A program made the position numbers and the translations under genes. From NCBI GenBank assembly GCA_964017125.1, contig OZ024908.1:62689439-62753438 (forward strand): DNA of 64,000 nucleotides. Reading direction: 5' to 3'. Source of the stretch: Flabesymbios commensalis. Taxonomy: Eukaryota > Annelida > Polychaeta > Terebellida > Flabelligeridae. Below, piece by piece: positions 1 to 12,700 of the stretch (its first letter is position 1; every line of letters starts with the position of its first letter). The notes below the pieces were generated by a model, which saw only the letters and a list, made by a program, of their open reading frames with translations, was not told the DNA's origin and searched no databases.

Positions 1-1160
1 GCCACTACAAAAGTGATCTTGGCCACCGAAGAAGTGATCTCATCCACGTTGAAAATTATATAAGCCACTACAAAAGTGATCTTGACCACTGAAGAAGATA
101 TCACGGCTACTTTAAAAATTATCTGAGCCACTACAAACGTTATCTTGGCCAACAAAGAAGTGATCACAGCAACTTTAAAAATTATCTGTCACTATAAAAG
201 TGATCTTGACCCCTGAAGAAGTGATCCCAGCCACTTTAAAAGTTATCTCAGCCACTACAAAAGTGATCTTGGCCACTAAAGAATTATCTGTCACTATAAA
301 AGTGATCTTGACCCCTGAAGAAGTGATCCCAGCCACTTTAAAAGTTATCTCAGCCACTACAAAAGTGATCTTGGCCACTAAAGAAGTAATCACAGCGACT
401 TTAAAAGTTATCTCTGCCACTACAAAAGTGATCACGGCCACTGAAGAAGTGATCACAGCCACTTTAAAAGTTATCTTAGCCACTACAAAAGTTATCTTAG
501 CCAATGAAGAAGTGATCACAGCCACTTTAAAGGTTATATCAGCAACTACAAACATGATCTTGGCCACTGAAGAAGTGATCACAACGACTTCAAAAGTTAT
601 CTTAGCTACTACAAAAGTGATATTTGACACTGAAAAAATGATCGCAGCCACTTTAAAAGTAATGTCAGCCACTACAGAAGTGATCTTCGCCAGTGAAGAA
701 GTGATCACAGCCACTTTAATATTCATGTCAGCCACTACAATCTTGTAGTGCTGATCTTGACCACTAACAAACTGGTGTCAGCTACCCAAGCCACTATAAT
801 GTGATCTTGCCACCGACGAAGTGGGAAAATGATCTACAAAAGTGATATTGACCACTGAATTAGTGATCACAGCCACTTTTAAAGTTATCTCAGCCACTAC
901 AAAGTTGCTGTGATAACTTCTTCAGCAGACAAGATTATTTTGGTAAAGATCACCTTTGTAGTGATCGAGATCACATTTTTAGGGGCTGACATAAGATTTG
1001 TAGTGGTAGTATCATTTTTGCAGCGGCCAAGATAACTTTTAAGGTGGTTGTGATCACTTATTCAGTGACCAAGATCATTTTTTGTGGCCAAGATCACCTT
1101 GGTGGTGGCTGAGATCATTTTTACAGAGACTGTGATGGCTTTTTTAGTTGGAAAACGTTT
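1..1160. repeat. 63-bp satellite (trimer of a 21-bp unit), with internal inversion
   Basis: Units of 63 bp run forward to about 903 and then reverse complement to about 1160. Each 63-mer is three 21-bp units of the form GTGATCnnnGCCACTnnAAAA. Because 21 is a multiple of three and stops are rare, both strands stay open for 180 codons. This is the same satellite as at 29160-31130. The array continues past the window start. Confidence 0.85.
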
Positions 1161-1239
1161 GCAGTGACCAAGAGAACGTGTAAATCAATATCAATCTTGA
1201 TGTCCTCAGACAAATCATTGCGTCGCGAGTTATGCCAAA
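1161..1239. other. Degenerate edge between satellite and LINE fragment
   Basis: Non-repetitive sequence with no gene signal. It probably holds the decayed satellite edge and the insertion point of the LINE. Confidence 0.4.
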
Positions 1240-1772
1240 TATGTATTGGCAGATTTAGAAAAAATACAAAAAAGGGCAGCGCGGATAATATTGAACCAAG
1301 ATATTAATACAAGAAGCCATGTACTTTTCTCTGAACTGCGTTGGATTCCTTTAGCAGATAGAATAGACTATCATAGATCAATACAGGTGTATAAATGCCT
1401 TAATAACAACAACAATCAAGGTCTAAATGAATTATTTCAATACACTAAAAATATCCATAACTATAGTACTAGATCATCTAAATCAAACCATTTACACGCA
1501 CAGATATGTCACAAGAAAAGTTTCACTTATACTGGTGTAAATTCTTGGAACAAAATTCCAAATAGCATTAAAACTGCACCTTCTTTATCAAGTTTTAAAA
1601 ATTCATATACTCAACATTATTTCGGTAATTAATGATCACCCATATGCTAAATATATTGTTTACTCTAAATTAGTTGATACTACATATATATATATATATA
1701 TGTATGTGTGTGTATGTGTATGTATATATGTATATGTGTGTATGTATATGTGTATGTGTGTATATGTATATA

Positions 1773-1821
<49 letters not shown>

Positions 1822-1866
1822 GTGTATGTGTATGTGTATGTATATATATATAAGTATATATGTGTG

Positions 1867-1907
<41 letters not shown>

Positions 1908-2071
1908 CCTACCTATTAATTTGTACTTTACTTTTTAATTTGAAATGTACATATTGTATTTTGAATTTGTATATATGTTTTAGAGGGCCCATTGCAAATT
2001 AGCAATTGAATTTGCTAAATGGTTACCCTCTTGAAATAAAGTTTATTATTATTATTATTATTATTATTATG
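1240..2071 (+). mobile_element. LINE 3' end (CR1/Jockey-group), 5'-truncated
   Basis: Encodes the last ~128 residues of a non-LTR reverse transcriptase (LEKIQKRAARIILNQD, YSTRSSK, FTYTGVNSWNKIP), then a 3' UTR interrupted by a TA/TG microsatellite. A small hairpin (TTAGCAAT / ATTTGCTAA) and AAATAAAG precede an (ATT)n tail. The end-of-ORF motif and tail are typical of CR1/Jockey-group LINEs in marine invertebrates. Dead by 5' truncation. Confidence 0.8.
1683..1905. repeat. (TA)n/(TATG)n microsatellite
   Basis: About 220 bp of alternating TA, TG and TATG units inside the LINE 3' UTR. The ORFs across it (VCVCVYIYIY) are simple-repeat artefacts. Confidence 0.9.
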
Positions 2072-2077
2072 CCCCAT

Positions 2078-2166
2078 CCCAGTAAACACAAAACATCTGT
2101 ATAACATTTCTACAACGTCGGACGACGTTGCACAAATGTTAAACAAATGGTTTGTGTTTGCTGAGA
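2078..2166. repeat. CCAGCAAACAC palindrome (copy 1)
   Basis: Begins CCCAGTAAACACAAAAC and ends GTTTGTGTTTGCTGAG. The arms are complementary around ACGTCGGACGACGT. One of more than 20 members of a ~105-bp palindrome family in this window. Confidence 0.75.
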
Positions 2167-2533
2167 TGCCAATGAAGTGCAGTGGTCTATTGTGTTAAAA
2201 GCGGTCGAGAGGTCAAGAAAACTGAGAGCAGTCACTCTGCCCTTCCCTTTTCTTACCGAGTCAACGTGAAGAATGAAGAAATAAAACACAACACCGCTGA
2301 TTGTGACAGTGATTTGAACATCTAAGTTTTAATAAAATTATCGTTGGGAACAACAGTGAACATTGACAAAATGCATAAAAGTACACGCATTATACATTTT
2401 CTCCTCTGCTATTATGTTATAATGTAGCAAATAGCAGGATACTTTTTTTCACTTTTAAAACATAATATAATTAATATATTCTTTGCACTTACAACGAGGT
2501 AGAACCTATGCAACAAAGCGTCTAGTAGCGCGT

Positions 2534-2646
2534 CCCAGCAAAAAATAGACGTTGATCCAATGCTGCTTCAGCATTGGCTCCCCGTCTGCGACGCTGTAGG
2601 CCACATATTTAAACAGACATTGTTCCAGCGTCTGGTATTTGCTGGG
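2534..2646. repeat. CCAGCAAACAC palindrome, diverged
   Basis: Bounded by CCCAGCAAA and TTTGCTGGG, with central CGTCTGCGACG. The outer arms are partly eroded. Short ORFs on both strands here are artefacts. Confidence 0.6.
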
Positions 2647-2811
2647 CAACACAGTAAGGCCACGCGACCGTTGTTAGACTGGACGTTTGTTATTTTTATT
2701 ACTTTATGTTGGGGACAAAATGTTCGCGCAGTCCTGAAACAAACGAGTGTCTTGACGTGTTTTGTCCAAGCATTGTCATCATAAAAATTCAATAGACATC
2801 TTTACATAAAA

Positions 2812-3099
2812 TTAACCGTTATAGCGTTAATAGCGACTATAGTCGTTTTTAACCTTTGATTAGAGCGTTGAATTATTTTATATAAACTATGGAGACCAAT
2901 GGGTTTTATTCAATTTGAAATCATCATAAATGTCTTATTTAGTTCTTTCTGATTCATTTGAATACTTTGTTATGGGTCTACGGCCAGTATAAATATTTTT
3001 ACTCTTACAGTGCGGGGATCGACTTGAGTGGTCACAATCTGACGTCTACAAACGTCAGATTCTGACGACTAAAGTCGGTCCCCGCACTGTAAGGGTTAA
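2812..3099. mobile_element. TTAA MITE, family C
   Basis: Starts TTAACCGTTA and ends GTAAGGGTTAA. Near the right end is a strong hairpin, stem TCAGATTCTGACG / CGTCAGATTGTGA followed by GGGGATCGACTT / AAGTCGGTCCCC. The left part also holds a scrap resembling family A1. piggyBac-like by TTAA ends; non-coding. Confidence 0.7.
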
Positions 3100-3290
3100 T
3101 TTGTTTTATTTTCCGATTAAATCACTGTTATTGGGGATGAAATGTGTGCTTAAACATCAAGATGTCCAAATGTTTGGTCTCAAATTAAAAAAAGTTTGAG
3201 TAATTTTCTCCCCACTTGAAGTTGCGTCTTGCTACTGCTACAGACAATTTCAAGTGGGTGAATAATTAAATTATCTAAATCAGCTGCTGA
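3100..3290. mobile_element. TTAA MITE, family A1, eroded
   Basis: Contains ATCACTGTTATTGGGGATG and the CACTTGAAGTTG hairpin of family A. It follows family C directly. Confidence 0.6.
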
Positions 3291-3663
3291 TATCGGCAAT
3301 CTGTAGCTGTTGGCTTCAATGTCTACCACTACTAACTCAGGACTAAACTAGCGGGGTGCAGAGGTTGACAAAATCGTGTTACAGATTTAGAATTTCGGAA
3401 AGAGGTGAACCGAGGCGATTTCTCAGTTGCTAACTCAATGCTGGGCTAATTTCAGAGACATTGGGCCATCATTAAACCAAGATTATTGTCCAGCTGACAC
3501 TAGTATTAATTGCAAGAGGGTGCATACCAATTTGATCAATTTGAGATGACGTTTAAATAGGAATAATATTTATTCAACATGTTGGACATTTGTATATGTC
3601 GGTGTTTTCTTTCAATCGCACTTTTATTTGTAACATAATAAATTATAGCAAAATAAAAGCTGA
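3291..3663. other. Intergenic, no feature seen
   Basis: AT-rich sequence with no ORF, repeat or motif I can support. Confidence 0.4.
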
Positions 3664-3910
3664 TTAACCCTTTAACCGCCAAATTATTTAATCTGAATTT
3701 TCACCCACTTGAATTTGTGTCTCGCTGACGCGATCCACAACTTCAAGTGAATGAAAATTATTCAGATTTGACAAAATGGAAGTAATCTGTTTTCAAATAT
3801 TGCTGATTGATGTCACATTTTGTCTTTAACATATTTGAAAGGTGGTACTTAATGTGCTAATAAAAAAATGAAAACCCGAATATATGCGGCACCGGCGGTT
3901 AAAGGGTTAA
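3664..3910. mobile_element. TTAA MITE, family A2 (complete)
   Basis: 247 bp. Termini TTAACCCTTTAACCGCC and GGCGGTTAAAGGGTTAA are perfect inverted repeats. An off-centre hairpin has stem CACTTGAA..TTGTG and inner stem TCGC-TGAC-GCGA. TTAA at both ends and CCCTTT-type termini suggest a piggyBac-mobilised non-autonomous element. Confidence 0.8.
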
Positions 3911-4719
3911 TTTACATATTATCTGGATGTGAATAGTATGCAATCATTATATTATATTTAGTGAAATATGTTGTTGTTGACTCGCCAGCTGGTCAATACT
4001 ACCTGATACGGTATAAACATAAATAACTTCTGCTGACACAGAAAAAAATGATTTTGAATACATGCAATACCTCGCTTAATATTGCTCTGAATACACACTA
4101 TATTGTTCAGAATGAAAATGTACACAATAATAAAAAACGCAATGTACAGAAATATATAATGTCACGATATTTTCACCTTGTATCAAAGTAAAAATTAGTT
4201 TACAATGATTTTCGTTTGCTGTCTGCCTCGGCTCAAGTCTGATACACGTTGCCACGTCACGTGTTTCTATCTGCAAATGCTGTAGTTAATTCCATCTTTA
4301 AATGACAGAAAGTCACAACACTGTTAAACAAAATACTTTTAAATGATCACAATTGAGTTTGATACAGTATTTTGTTAAATTTGGGTATCGTATTTGATGA
4401 TTTAAACATTAGTATGCCGTTTACTGTGTTACCATGTCTAGGTTTAATACAGAACTTTTCAACCCCCCCCCCCTCCACAGGTTTTCAAACACTATTTCCG
4501 AGCAAAGTATATATTAAGCCGACAACAGAAGCGATCGAGCACCTGATATGCTGATCTAAAGCTGAGCTTGCATTGCACAACTATACTTGTTTGCAAGGCA
4601 AACACTGACTGATTTAAAAATCTACTGATTCGGAATTTTGAACGTTAAGCATGCTACGTCGACTGAATGTTATTTTAAATGTTAAGTAACACATAGAGAG
4701 ATAAATTATTGTTCAATGA
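3911..4719. other. Intergenic, no feature seen
   Basis: No ORF longer than 70 codons with coding character and no clear repeat. A short poly-C run lies near 4463. Confidence 0.4.
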
Positions 4720-4870
4720 TTAAACCTTTCAGCCGCCAAATTGTTCAATTGGAATTTTCACCCACTTGAAGCTGTGTCTCGCTGACGCGATCCACAACTT
4801 CAAGTGAATGAAAATTATTCGGATTTGACAAAATGGAGGTCAACTGTTTTCAAATCTTACATATTTGACG
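4720..4870. mobile_element. TTAA MITE, family A2, right end lost
   Basis: Left end TTAAACCTTTCAGCCGCC and the full hairpin are present. Similarity stops near 4870. Confidence 0.7.
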
Positions 4871-5578
4871 CCACGTCTATCGATATTGGCAACAATACCA
4901 AGCTTTATATTCAGTCACAACTAATACTGACGGACTATCAACAAGTTACAATATCGTATTTTCTCATACAAGGCGCAAAACAGGGATATGCATATTATAA
5001 TTATACTGCTGCTGTACCATGGCATGCAAAATACACGTATTTCAAGTTTCACTCTCTAATGTATCTATGTATGGTTTCTTCGTGTGACTACACTATTGTC
5101 ATGTTGAGTAATAGTAATTAATTTGCATATTATTTGTAATATAATCCACCCTTGATTTAGTACGTCATATGACGACATCAACTGATCACCGGCCGTCATT
5201 CAGTTGTTAGCTAAAGAAGGGTGGAATATCATACCAGTGCGAATGTGCTTATTCGTTTGAGATCAATAACTCAAAGTTTTCACAACATTATTATTATAAG
5301 TTTTAAAACTGTTTTGCCTAAGCGTCATCTCTGGAGTTGTTCAGCAAAGCCTGTGTCATCCAGCCTTATTTTACTTACACGTTTAACACGTAAAACAATT
5401 GGACATCATCATATGTATATCATATTTTCATGCCATTGCTAAATTGAAAACAAAATATATTGTGGGAAATTTTTCTTGAATATACCAAAGCGGGAATGAA
5501 TATAATATTATGACATCGGTCCGACCCAATGCATGTATCCCATTCCAATGATTTCACACACGTTGAACTGCTTTTAGC
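4871..5578. other. Intergenic, no feature seen
   Basis: No supported gene or repeat. The 105-codon ORF at 4804-5121 starts inside the MITE and has no recognisable character. Confidence 0.35.
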
Positions 5579-5837
5579 TTAAAGGGCGAAACACACAAAC
5601 GCGACGTCGCGCGCGACGTCGCGTTGGTGTGTTTTTATTAAACACACTATTTGATCATTGCGAAAATATACCAGCGCGATAGCGTAGCCGAGCGCGATTG
5701 GTAACGCGATCAATTTCAAAACTGTTACATTTTTGTCGCGCGTCGCGGTGTGTAGACAATAACGCGATTTTCGCGTCTGTCGTCGCGTCACGCGTCGCGT
5801 ACATAATCGCGCTCGCGTAGGTGTGCTTTGCTCTTAA
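5579..5837. mobile_element. CpG-dense TTAA MITE
   Basis: TTAA at both ends. Inverted termini read GGGCGAAACACAC and GTGTGCTTTGCTC. The interior is full of CGCG, including a perfect palindrome built on CGCGACGTCGCG twice. It stands out sharply in CpG density from its AT-rich surroundings. The minus-strand ORFs over it are composition artefacts. Confidence 0.7.
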
Positions 5838-6281
5838 TGCTTCAGCATTGCACCGAGCTAATAATGCCTTCTTGGTGTTGTACATCTACAATCATTATAC
5901 ATGTTATAGTCACATAAAATATGAGACCACCGATAAACAACATTGTCACTATCACCACCATCCACCGATGTGCTTTACATAATTAAATATTCTGACGACC
6001 AAAAAAACTACCAAAAATAATGTTAATAACACGTGGAATAACATGTTGTTATTTACGTTTCCATTTACTTGGATGTCATCGAATTCAGGTTTTTGCATGT
6101 GATGCTCCTTGTCTCAACCTAACAATGATCTTTAATAATTTTCAACTCATAAACCACAATGCTATTAACATTATCAGTATATATATATATATACATATAA
6201 AATCACATCACGTTGACCTACAGGCAATCAAGGGTGTCATACTAATTTGTATGATCTCACAACATAACATGACACAATAAG
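5838..6281. other. 3' flank of the gene, no feature seen
   Basis: AT-rich with a short (TA)n at 6180. No gene evidence. Confidence 0.35.
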
Positions 6282-6287
6282 TTTATT
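6282..6287 (-). terminator. Possible poly(A) signal of the ADAMTS-like gene
   Basis: The minus strand reads AATAAA about 310 bases after the stop codon. If used, the 3' UTR would contain the palindrome at 6407-6515. Support is the motif alone. Confidence 0.25.
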
Positions 6288-6406
6288 TTAAGCCATCTGA
6301 TTGGATAAGGCTCTAGCAGTATCCAATCAGAGAGCTTAAGATAGACCTTCACTGTTGATGAACCCTGCGACTGTGCTCTGAGACGGTGCTGAGCGTAAGG
6401 CTATAT

Positions 6407-6515
6407 CCCAGCAAACACAAAACATTTGTATAACATTTATACAAGGTCGGCCCAACGTCTGCGACGTTGATCCGACATTGTATAAATGTTATACAAATGT
6501 TTTGTGTTCGCTGGG
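6407..6515. repeat. CCAGCAAACAC palindrome in the likely 3' UTR
   Basis: CCCAGCAAACACAAAACATT at one end and its complement at the other. The centre is CCAACGTCTGCGACGTTG. Arms pair over about 45 bp. It lies 83 bp past the stop codon, so it would be transcribed as a long hairpin in the mRNA if the downstream AATAAA is used. Confidence 0.8.
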
Positions 6516-6597
6516 TTAAGTAACCACACACAACAGCGGACTTGCATCATAAGCTTAAATAATTCAAGACCATTTCGGAACAATCGCCCTTGGTCAT

Positions 6598-6722
6598 TCA
6601 ATTATGATGGTTGTTCTGTCTCTCTTTTAGTAAGCACGTCAAGCAACAGCGCTGTCTGTACTTTTTCATCAGACACAGGTTATAAGGGATGTTTGCACAA
6701 AATCTGGATCTGTCACGGCAGG
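6598..6722 (-). CDS. Exon 16: PLAC domain and stop
   Basis: Residues 1358-1398 and TGA at 6600-6598. Acceptor [29 protein letters not shown] and RQRCCLTC give the six-cysteine PLAC (protease and lacunin) module, with cysteines at about 1359, 1366, 1374, 1383, 1384 and 1387. PLAC ends most ADAMTSL, papilin and several ADAMTS proteins. A polar tail ([11 protein letters not shown]) follows. Confidence 0.92.
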
Positions 6723-9700
6723 CTGGAAAGACACGAGGGTAACATTCAGATAGCGAATTTATAAAAACGTATACCGTGAAATATTCTATAAGTATTTCGT
6801 TTGTAACTGCGTAAGAAAGTACTTTAAATATGGTTGGTGAAAATTGAAAAAAGTAGTGGACATTCCTTATATAGCACCAATTAAGTTCAATAAATATATA
6901 CTTACACATCTTTGAACATGGTTTTGTGTCGCACACTTTCTGTACGACTGGTTTTCGTACACGTGCACAGTGTATGCCGGCTGGTTTTTGGTTTCTCCAG
7001 ACACACTGTAATGAACGATCCATCACGCCTCTGCCTCCACAACTGATGGAACACTGAATTGGGAGAAAAAGAATAGTCACCCTATACTCATGGTTCTAAA
7101 TAATGATAATCACTGGGGCGAAACTGGATTAGCTAACGCCGGCGTTAGCCTATCCAAGATGGATGCACCGAAAGTGGGTAAGTCAGTTTTTTGCTCTTTT
7201 GAGGTATTTTATCACAATTTTCGGGATAGCCATTCACCCACCGTATTTATATGAATGTAAGCGATTTTCAGAGAGTATCGGCGTTTGTTAAAAACGTAAG
7301 AGTCTGGTAAATTTGACATCCGAAAAAAGGAGCAAAGATTGACTAACGCATTTTATAAATAATACAAAGATTGCCTAACGGGATTGATGAGATTGACTAA
7401 CGTACCCTAGGATTAGCTAACGCTTATAATATATCTCATTCCTGAATACATATAATAGGCATATGCATGGTGATTTTTCTAAGAATTCACTGGGTATTGT
7501 TCAGAATTAACTAGGTATTAACATCAAACAGTAGACTATATAGACAGTAGACTATCTTGGTCGGTATTATTGACTTAAGTAGGCCTATCATTTATCCTGT
7601 ATGTCATTGCTAGATACATAATTGACTTCTCTGTAGGGTATATTGTGTCATAGGCTTACCATTTTAAATACCCCTCCCCCCCCCACCTCACATGGCATGA
7701 CAGGCAATGACTGAAAAATTAATACAGACAATCAATGTAAATAGGCCTACAGGTAGAGATATGTAGAGAACGGTAACATCTAGGCTACATATGACATCAA
7801 ACACGATATAGTGCCAATGTAACGTTCGCAATGTTAAATCTGTTGTAGACTGCTTTGATGCTATCTTCCCCAAATGTGTGTTACGTTACATCCAGACATA
7901 CTAGACCAAGTTTTGTGCTTATGCGACACCCAAATCGGATTAGATTTAGAAAAAAAGTGGCACAAAAAAAGTGTATATTTTCGGTTATGAAACTAACATG
8001 TTCTTAAAAATTTAACTTTACTGCATCCAGTATTATATCAGTGGTTGGAAAATGCTCTTTTGGAAGTGCCATTGGCATCTGTTACGTTAGCACTTGATGT
8101 TTATTCCAAACAGCAAAAATGAAATCCCGTAGCCATTCTACAATGCAACAATCTGAAACCAGCCATTCAAGTAAATATTTCTAGCTGTGTGCATACACAT
8201 TCTGGGCAAAGATGCGACTTCTATTAGCAGTGCTGCTAACGTGACACTAGAAACATGTCTAAACTAGATGTGACTGTTTTCGGCACGAAAACATTAAAAA
8301 CATCCCCGTTACATGACTCAAACTTGGAGAGATTGCCACAATAAACAAATCTAAGTAAAAAAATTATCCCTGACAGATATTTTTTTCAAGATGTCCTCCA
8401 TCAGCTATCTTGTTTTTAATGAATTATTCCCAAAAGTTAATCAGATCATTCGAATTGCCTAGAGAACACATCTTCATCTATCCAGTTGTCTGCTACCGGC
8501 AGACTCCTGGATATCACGTATATGTACTATGAGTTCAGAACCCCCCTCCTCCCTGGCCAATTCAGGCAGCCCAAACAATCTAATCTGAGTGTGACCTCCA
8601 CACTAGTCAGTAAACCGGTGACGTCATAATGAATATTCATGTTGCTCGCACCCCATCCCGTTCGTACAGCTATAAGGCGCACATGTTGTCAAGGTTAGAC
8701 TGACGGTCTGACCTGAAAGGGCAAGGTGAGAGAACCACTGCATAAAATTTGAATGCGATCCAACCAATGGTTCATAAGATATCGTGCCCACAAGCCTTCC
8801 GGGCCATCGGCCATCTTGTTTTTAATGGATTCTTCCCAAAAGTTAATCAGATCATCACAAATACCCAGATAACCACCACGGCAAATTTGAATGCGATCCA
8901 ACCAACGTTTCATAAGATATCGCGCCCACAAGTCATCCGAAATAACCAGCGAACCACAACATCAAGTTTGAATCCGATCAAAACAACGGTTCATATGATA
9001 TCGCGCCCACAAGCTTTTTGGGCGGACATCCTCCGTCAGCCATCTTGTTTTTAATGATTTTTTCCCAAAAGTTAATCAGATCATCAGAAATACCCAGAGA
9101 ACCACCTATAAAATTTGAATGGAATCTATTTAAAGGCTATTAAGATATCGTGGCCGCTTATGGCATGGTGACAAAACAATATATGGGAAGAATTGCCCAA
9201 GCACATAGGTCATGCTTGTAAAAAATAAACAAAATTCATCAGTTAATTTCTTCATGTTCTTAGTGAGAGTTAAATTCCTTATGCGCCAGCGTCGGCGGTG
9301 GAGACGGAATAATGCTAAACACTATAACGTCATGTTAGCCTACCTCAAATGCAAGGAAAAGCACTTGGCTTTAAAATATATAATTGTTTAATCAGAAATA
9401 TAATCTTCTGTCTTTTAATTTTCACTTGAAGCTGCTTCGTTAATTTTAATTATTTTTCATCAGATGTGTTTTGACTTCTGTCACGCTAGATGTTGATGTT
9501 TATTGCAAACCATCGAAATACAGTTATTTTAGCCATTGCAATAATTTAAAACCAACAATACAAGCACTTTTTTCCGAGTGGTGCAGAAGAATTCTAACCA
9601 GCGAAGTGGCTTCTAGTAACACTGTTGCTAACGTGACATTAACAAAGTGTCAACAGAAACGTCACGTTGGCATATTTTAAATTCAACAAAAATGACACTT

Positions 9701-12700
9701 AACATTGAACAACCTCCTTGTTTGATCACAAATACAATCTACACTCTTTCAATTCCAATATTGTTTATGGTTGCTTCATCGTTCACAGTTCTTTCAGCAG
9801 ATTTTATACTCATTATATTAAATCATTTATATTTTTTTCACAAAAATCACTTTCTTGTTTTATTGATTTATTAAACTATCCCATTGACAAAATGATCTCA
9901 AAAATAACATAGTACTGCTGAAATGAGTAATTTTTTATCATATTTACAAAAAAATATGGCCGGGAAGTCAATTTGGCACTTTATCGTGTTTGATGTTATA
10001 TATAATCTGTCTCCTTTGCAATTAATGATATGCTGTGCAATCACTCTATAATAGGCTACTATGCAGTTCTATAAATAGCCTATGGCTTTGCTATGATCAA
10101 AGGACTAGCAGCTACAATAAACAAGAATATTAGGCTAGAGATACCTACGGGGTAGAAAGTCAAGGTACTGTTTAATACTGACAGTTAATGTTCTAAATAC
10201 CCACTGGGATTAAGCACAGAAATAATGAAGTCAAGCAAATAGTCTAGTATATGGTGAAACAGGCCTATATTTGCCAAGTAATTATTGTTACTATATTAAC
10301 TTTAACTATTGTGCTACCATTATTCAAATATAGGCATAATGTTAAAATATTATTAGAAATTGTAAAATATAAAATGGGAAATGCTTTTTAAAGTAATATT
10401 TTGAGATATATATAGACGGCGCTAGTGATCAATCCGACTTTATTTTGGTAGGTGTATTGACATTGTGAAAGATATTGAAAAAAACTATGGAAAAATTCGG
10501 CTCACTTTCTTCAGAATTATAGGCCACTAACGATGTCAGCATTCAGGGCCTACACATGTAGGTCATATATGCCTGTATCCCCACTAACCACTAGGCTTGC
10601 ATATAGTGCCTACATCATATAGTTTACATTGAAAAAATGCTTCCAATATCCATGTCATAGTTAATATTTATCAAATTATATAACTTCACCCCTGTCAATT
10701 GGGTATTGCAGGTTTAGTTGAAGACACAACAGATATGACTAGAACTGAAGAAGATAGATCTATGGCTGGCATCAATAATTTTCAACTTACCTCAAACTTA
10801 TCTCCCGAGGTAAGTTTAATAATATGGTGACGCGGAGAAACATGTTTCAGTCATAGAACACATCATGCTGCCAGCTACTAGTTAACTAATGAAGTAACAA
10901 CCACCCTAATATTATCATCTCTGTAGAACGCTAGTAAAAAAACCTTTGAGGGGATGATGTACATGTTTCCCGGACATGAATTATATCGCACACGTTGAAT
11001 AGAGGTGGCAAGTAGTGGGCCTAATAACAATAATAGTGAGGTATAAAATGTGTTCTTAAATACTAGGCCTACAACAGCTACTTACAGCGTCAGCGTTATC
11101 TAATCTTTTGATGCGTTATCTAATCTCACAAAGCGTTAATCAATATTTGAACAAAATACAATTCCCGTTAGTCAATCCCAGACATCGCGTTAGTCAATCT
11201 TTCCTCGTTTTTTCGGATGTCAAACTTACCAAACTCTTATGTTTTTAACAAACCCCTATACTCCCTAAAAATCCCTTACATTCATATAAATACGGTGGGT
11301 GAATGGCTAGCCCGAAACTTGTGATAAGATACCTCAAAAGAGCAGAAAACTGACTTACCCACTTTCGGTGCAACCATCTTGGATAGGCTAACGCCGGCGT
11401 TAGCTAATCCAGTTTCGCCCCAGTGAGTAATGTCCTCGACGGGGTTGTCACCGACTTCACTCGCGTGACGCATGTGTTTCGCCTGCAGATTGTCATTTCA
11501 CTGCTGAACGATTTCTGTGGTCGCTCGGATGTATCTGTGGTGGGTCGTACATGTATATGTGGTGGGTCGTATATGTATCTGTGGTGGGTCTGATATATCT
11601 ATGGTGGGTTGTATGTATATGTGATGGGTCGGATGTATATGTGATGGGTCAGATGCATCTGTGGTGGGTCGGATGTATCTGTGGTGGGTGTAATGTATCT
11701 GTGGTGGGTGGGATGTATCTGTGGTGGGTTGGATGTATCTGTGGTGGGTGGGATGTATCTGTGGTGGGTCGTCTATGTATCTGTGGTGGGTGGGATGTAT
11801 CTGTGGTGGGTTTGATGTATCTGTGGTGGGTGGGATGTATCTGTGGTGGGTCGTATATGTATCTGTGGTGGGTGGGATGTATCTGTGGTGGGTTGGATGT
11901 ATCTGTGGTGGGTGGAATGTATCTGTGGTGGGTCGGATGTATCTGTGGTGGGTGGGATGTATCTGTGGTGGGTGGGATGTATCTGTGGTGGGTTGGATGT
12001 ATCTGTGGTGGGTGGGATGTATCTGTGGTGGGTCGTATATGTATCTGTGGTGGGTAGATGTATCTGTGGTGGGTGGGATGTATCTGTGGTGGGTTGGATG
12101 TATCTGTGGTGGGTGGGATGTATCTGTGGTGGGTCGTATATGTATCTGTGGTGGGTGGGATGTATCTGTGGTGGGTTGGATGTATCTGTGGTGGGTGGGA
12201 TGTATCTGTGGTGGGTCGTATATGTATCTGTGGTGGGTGGGATGTATCTGTGGTGGGTTGGATGTATCTGTGGTGGGTGGAATGTATCTGTGGTGAGTGG
12301 GATGTATCTGTGGCAGGTCGGATGTATCTGTGGTGGGTGGGATGTATCTGTGGTGGGTCAGATGTATCTGTGATGGGTTGGATGTTTCTGTGGTGGGTCG
12401 GATGTATCTGTGATGGGTTGGATGTATCTGTGGCAGGTCGGATGTATCTGTGGTGGGTTGGATGTATCTGTGGTGGGTCGGATGTATCTGTGGCAGGTCG
12501 AATGTATCTGTGGTGGGTTGGATGTATCTGTGGTGGGTCGGATGTATCTGTGGCGGGCTGGATGTATCTGTGATGGGTCGGATGTATATGTAGTGGACCA
12601 TGCTCACCTCAGACCAGGCAGATGGTCGCCATGATGCCACGCAGTCATTGTGTTGACATCTCCGTATATCTTCTGGTTTACCTTGTTCACCACAATTTGA

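Larger units (their letters stand above)
7111..11425. mobile_element. 4.3-kb long-TIR element, non-coding, in intron 14
   Basis: Both ends begin CACTGGGGCGAAACTGGATT. The ~325-bp inverted repeats (7111-7435 and 11100-11425) contain the palindrome TTAGCTAACGCCGGCGTTAG and several GATTGACTAACG/GATTAGCTAACG subrepeats near the inner edge. Between them are no long ORFs, only internal repeats. It is probably a non-autonomous DNA transposon of unknown superfamily. A clean target duplication is not visible. Confidence 0.75.

Noticed and set aside
175-748. Overlapping ORFs of 180+ codons on both strands
   Set aside because: They follow from a 21-bp satellite whose length keeps frames open.
11551-12634. 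Several long plus-strand ORFs (VGWMYLW words)
   Set aside because: Reading-frame shadows of the 20-bp minisatellite.
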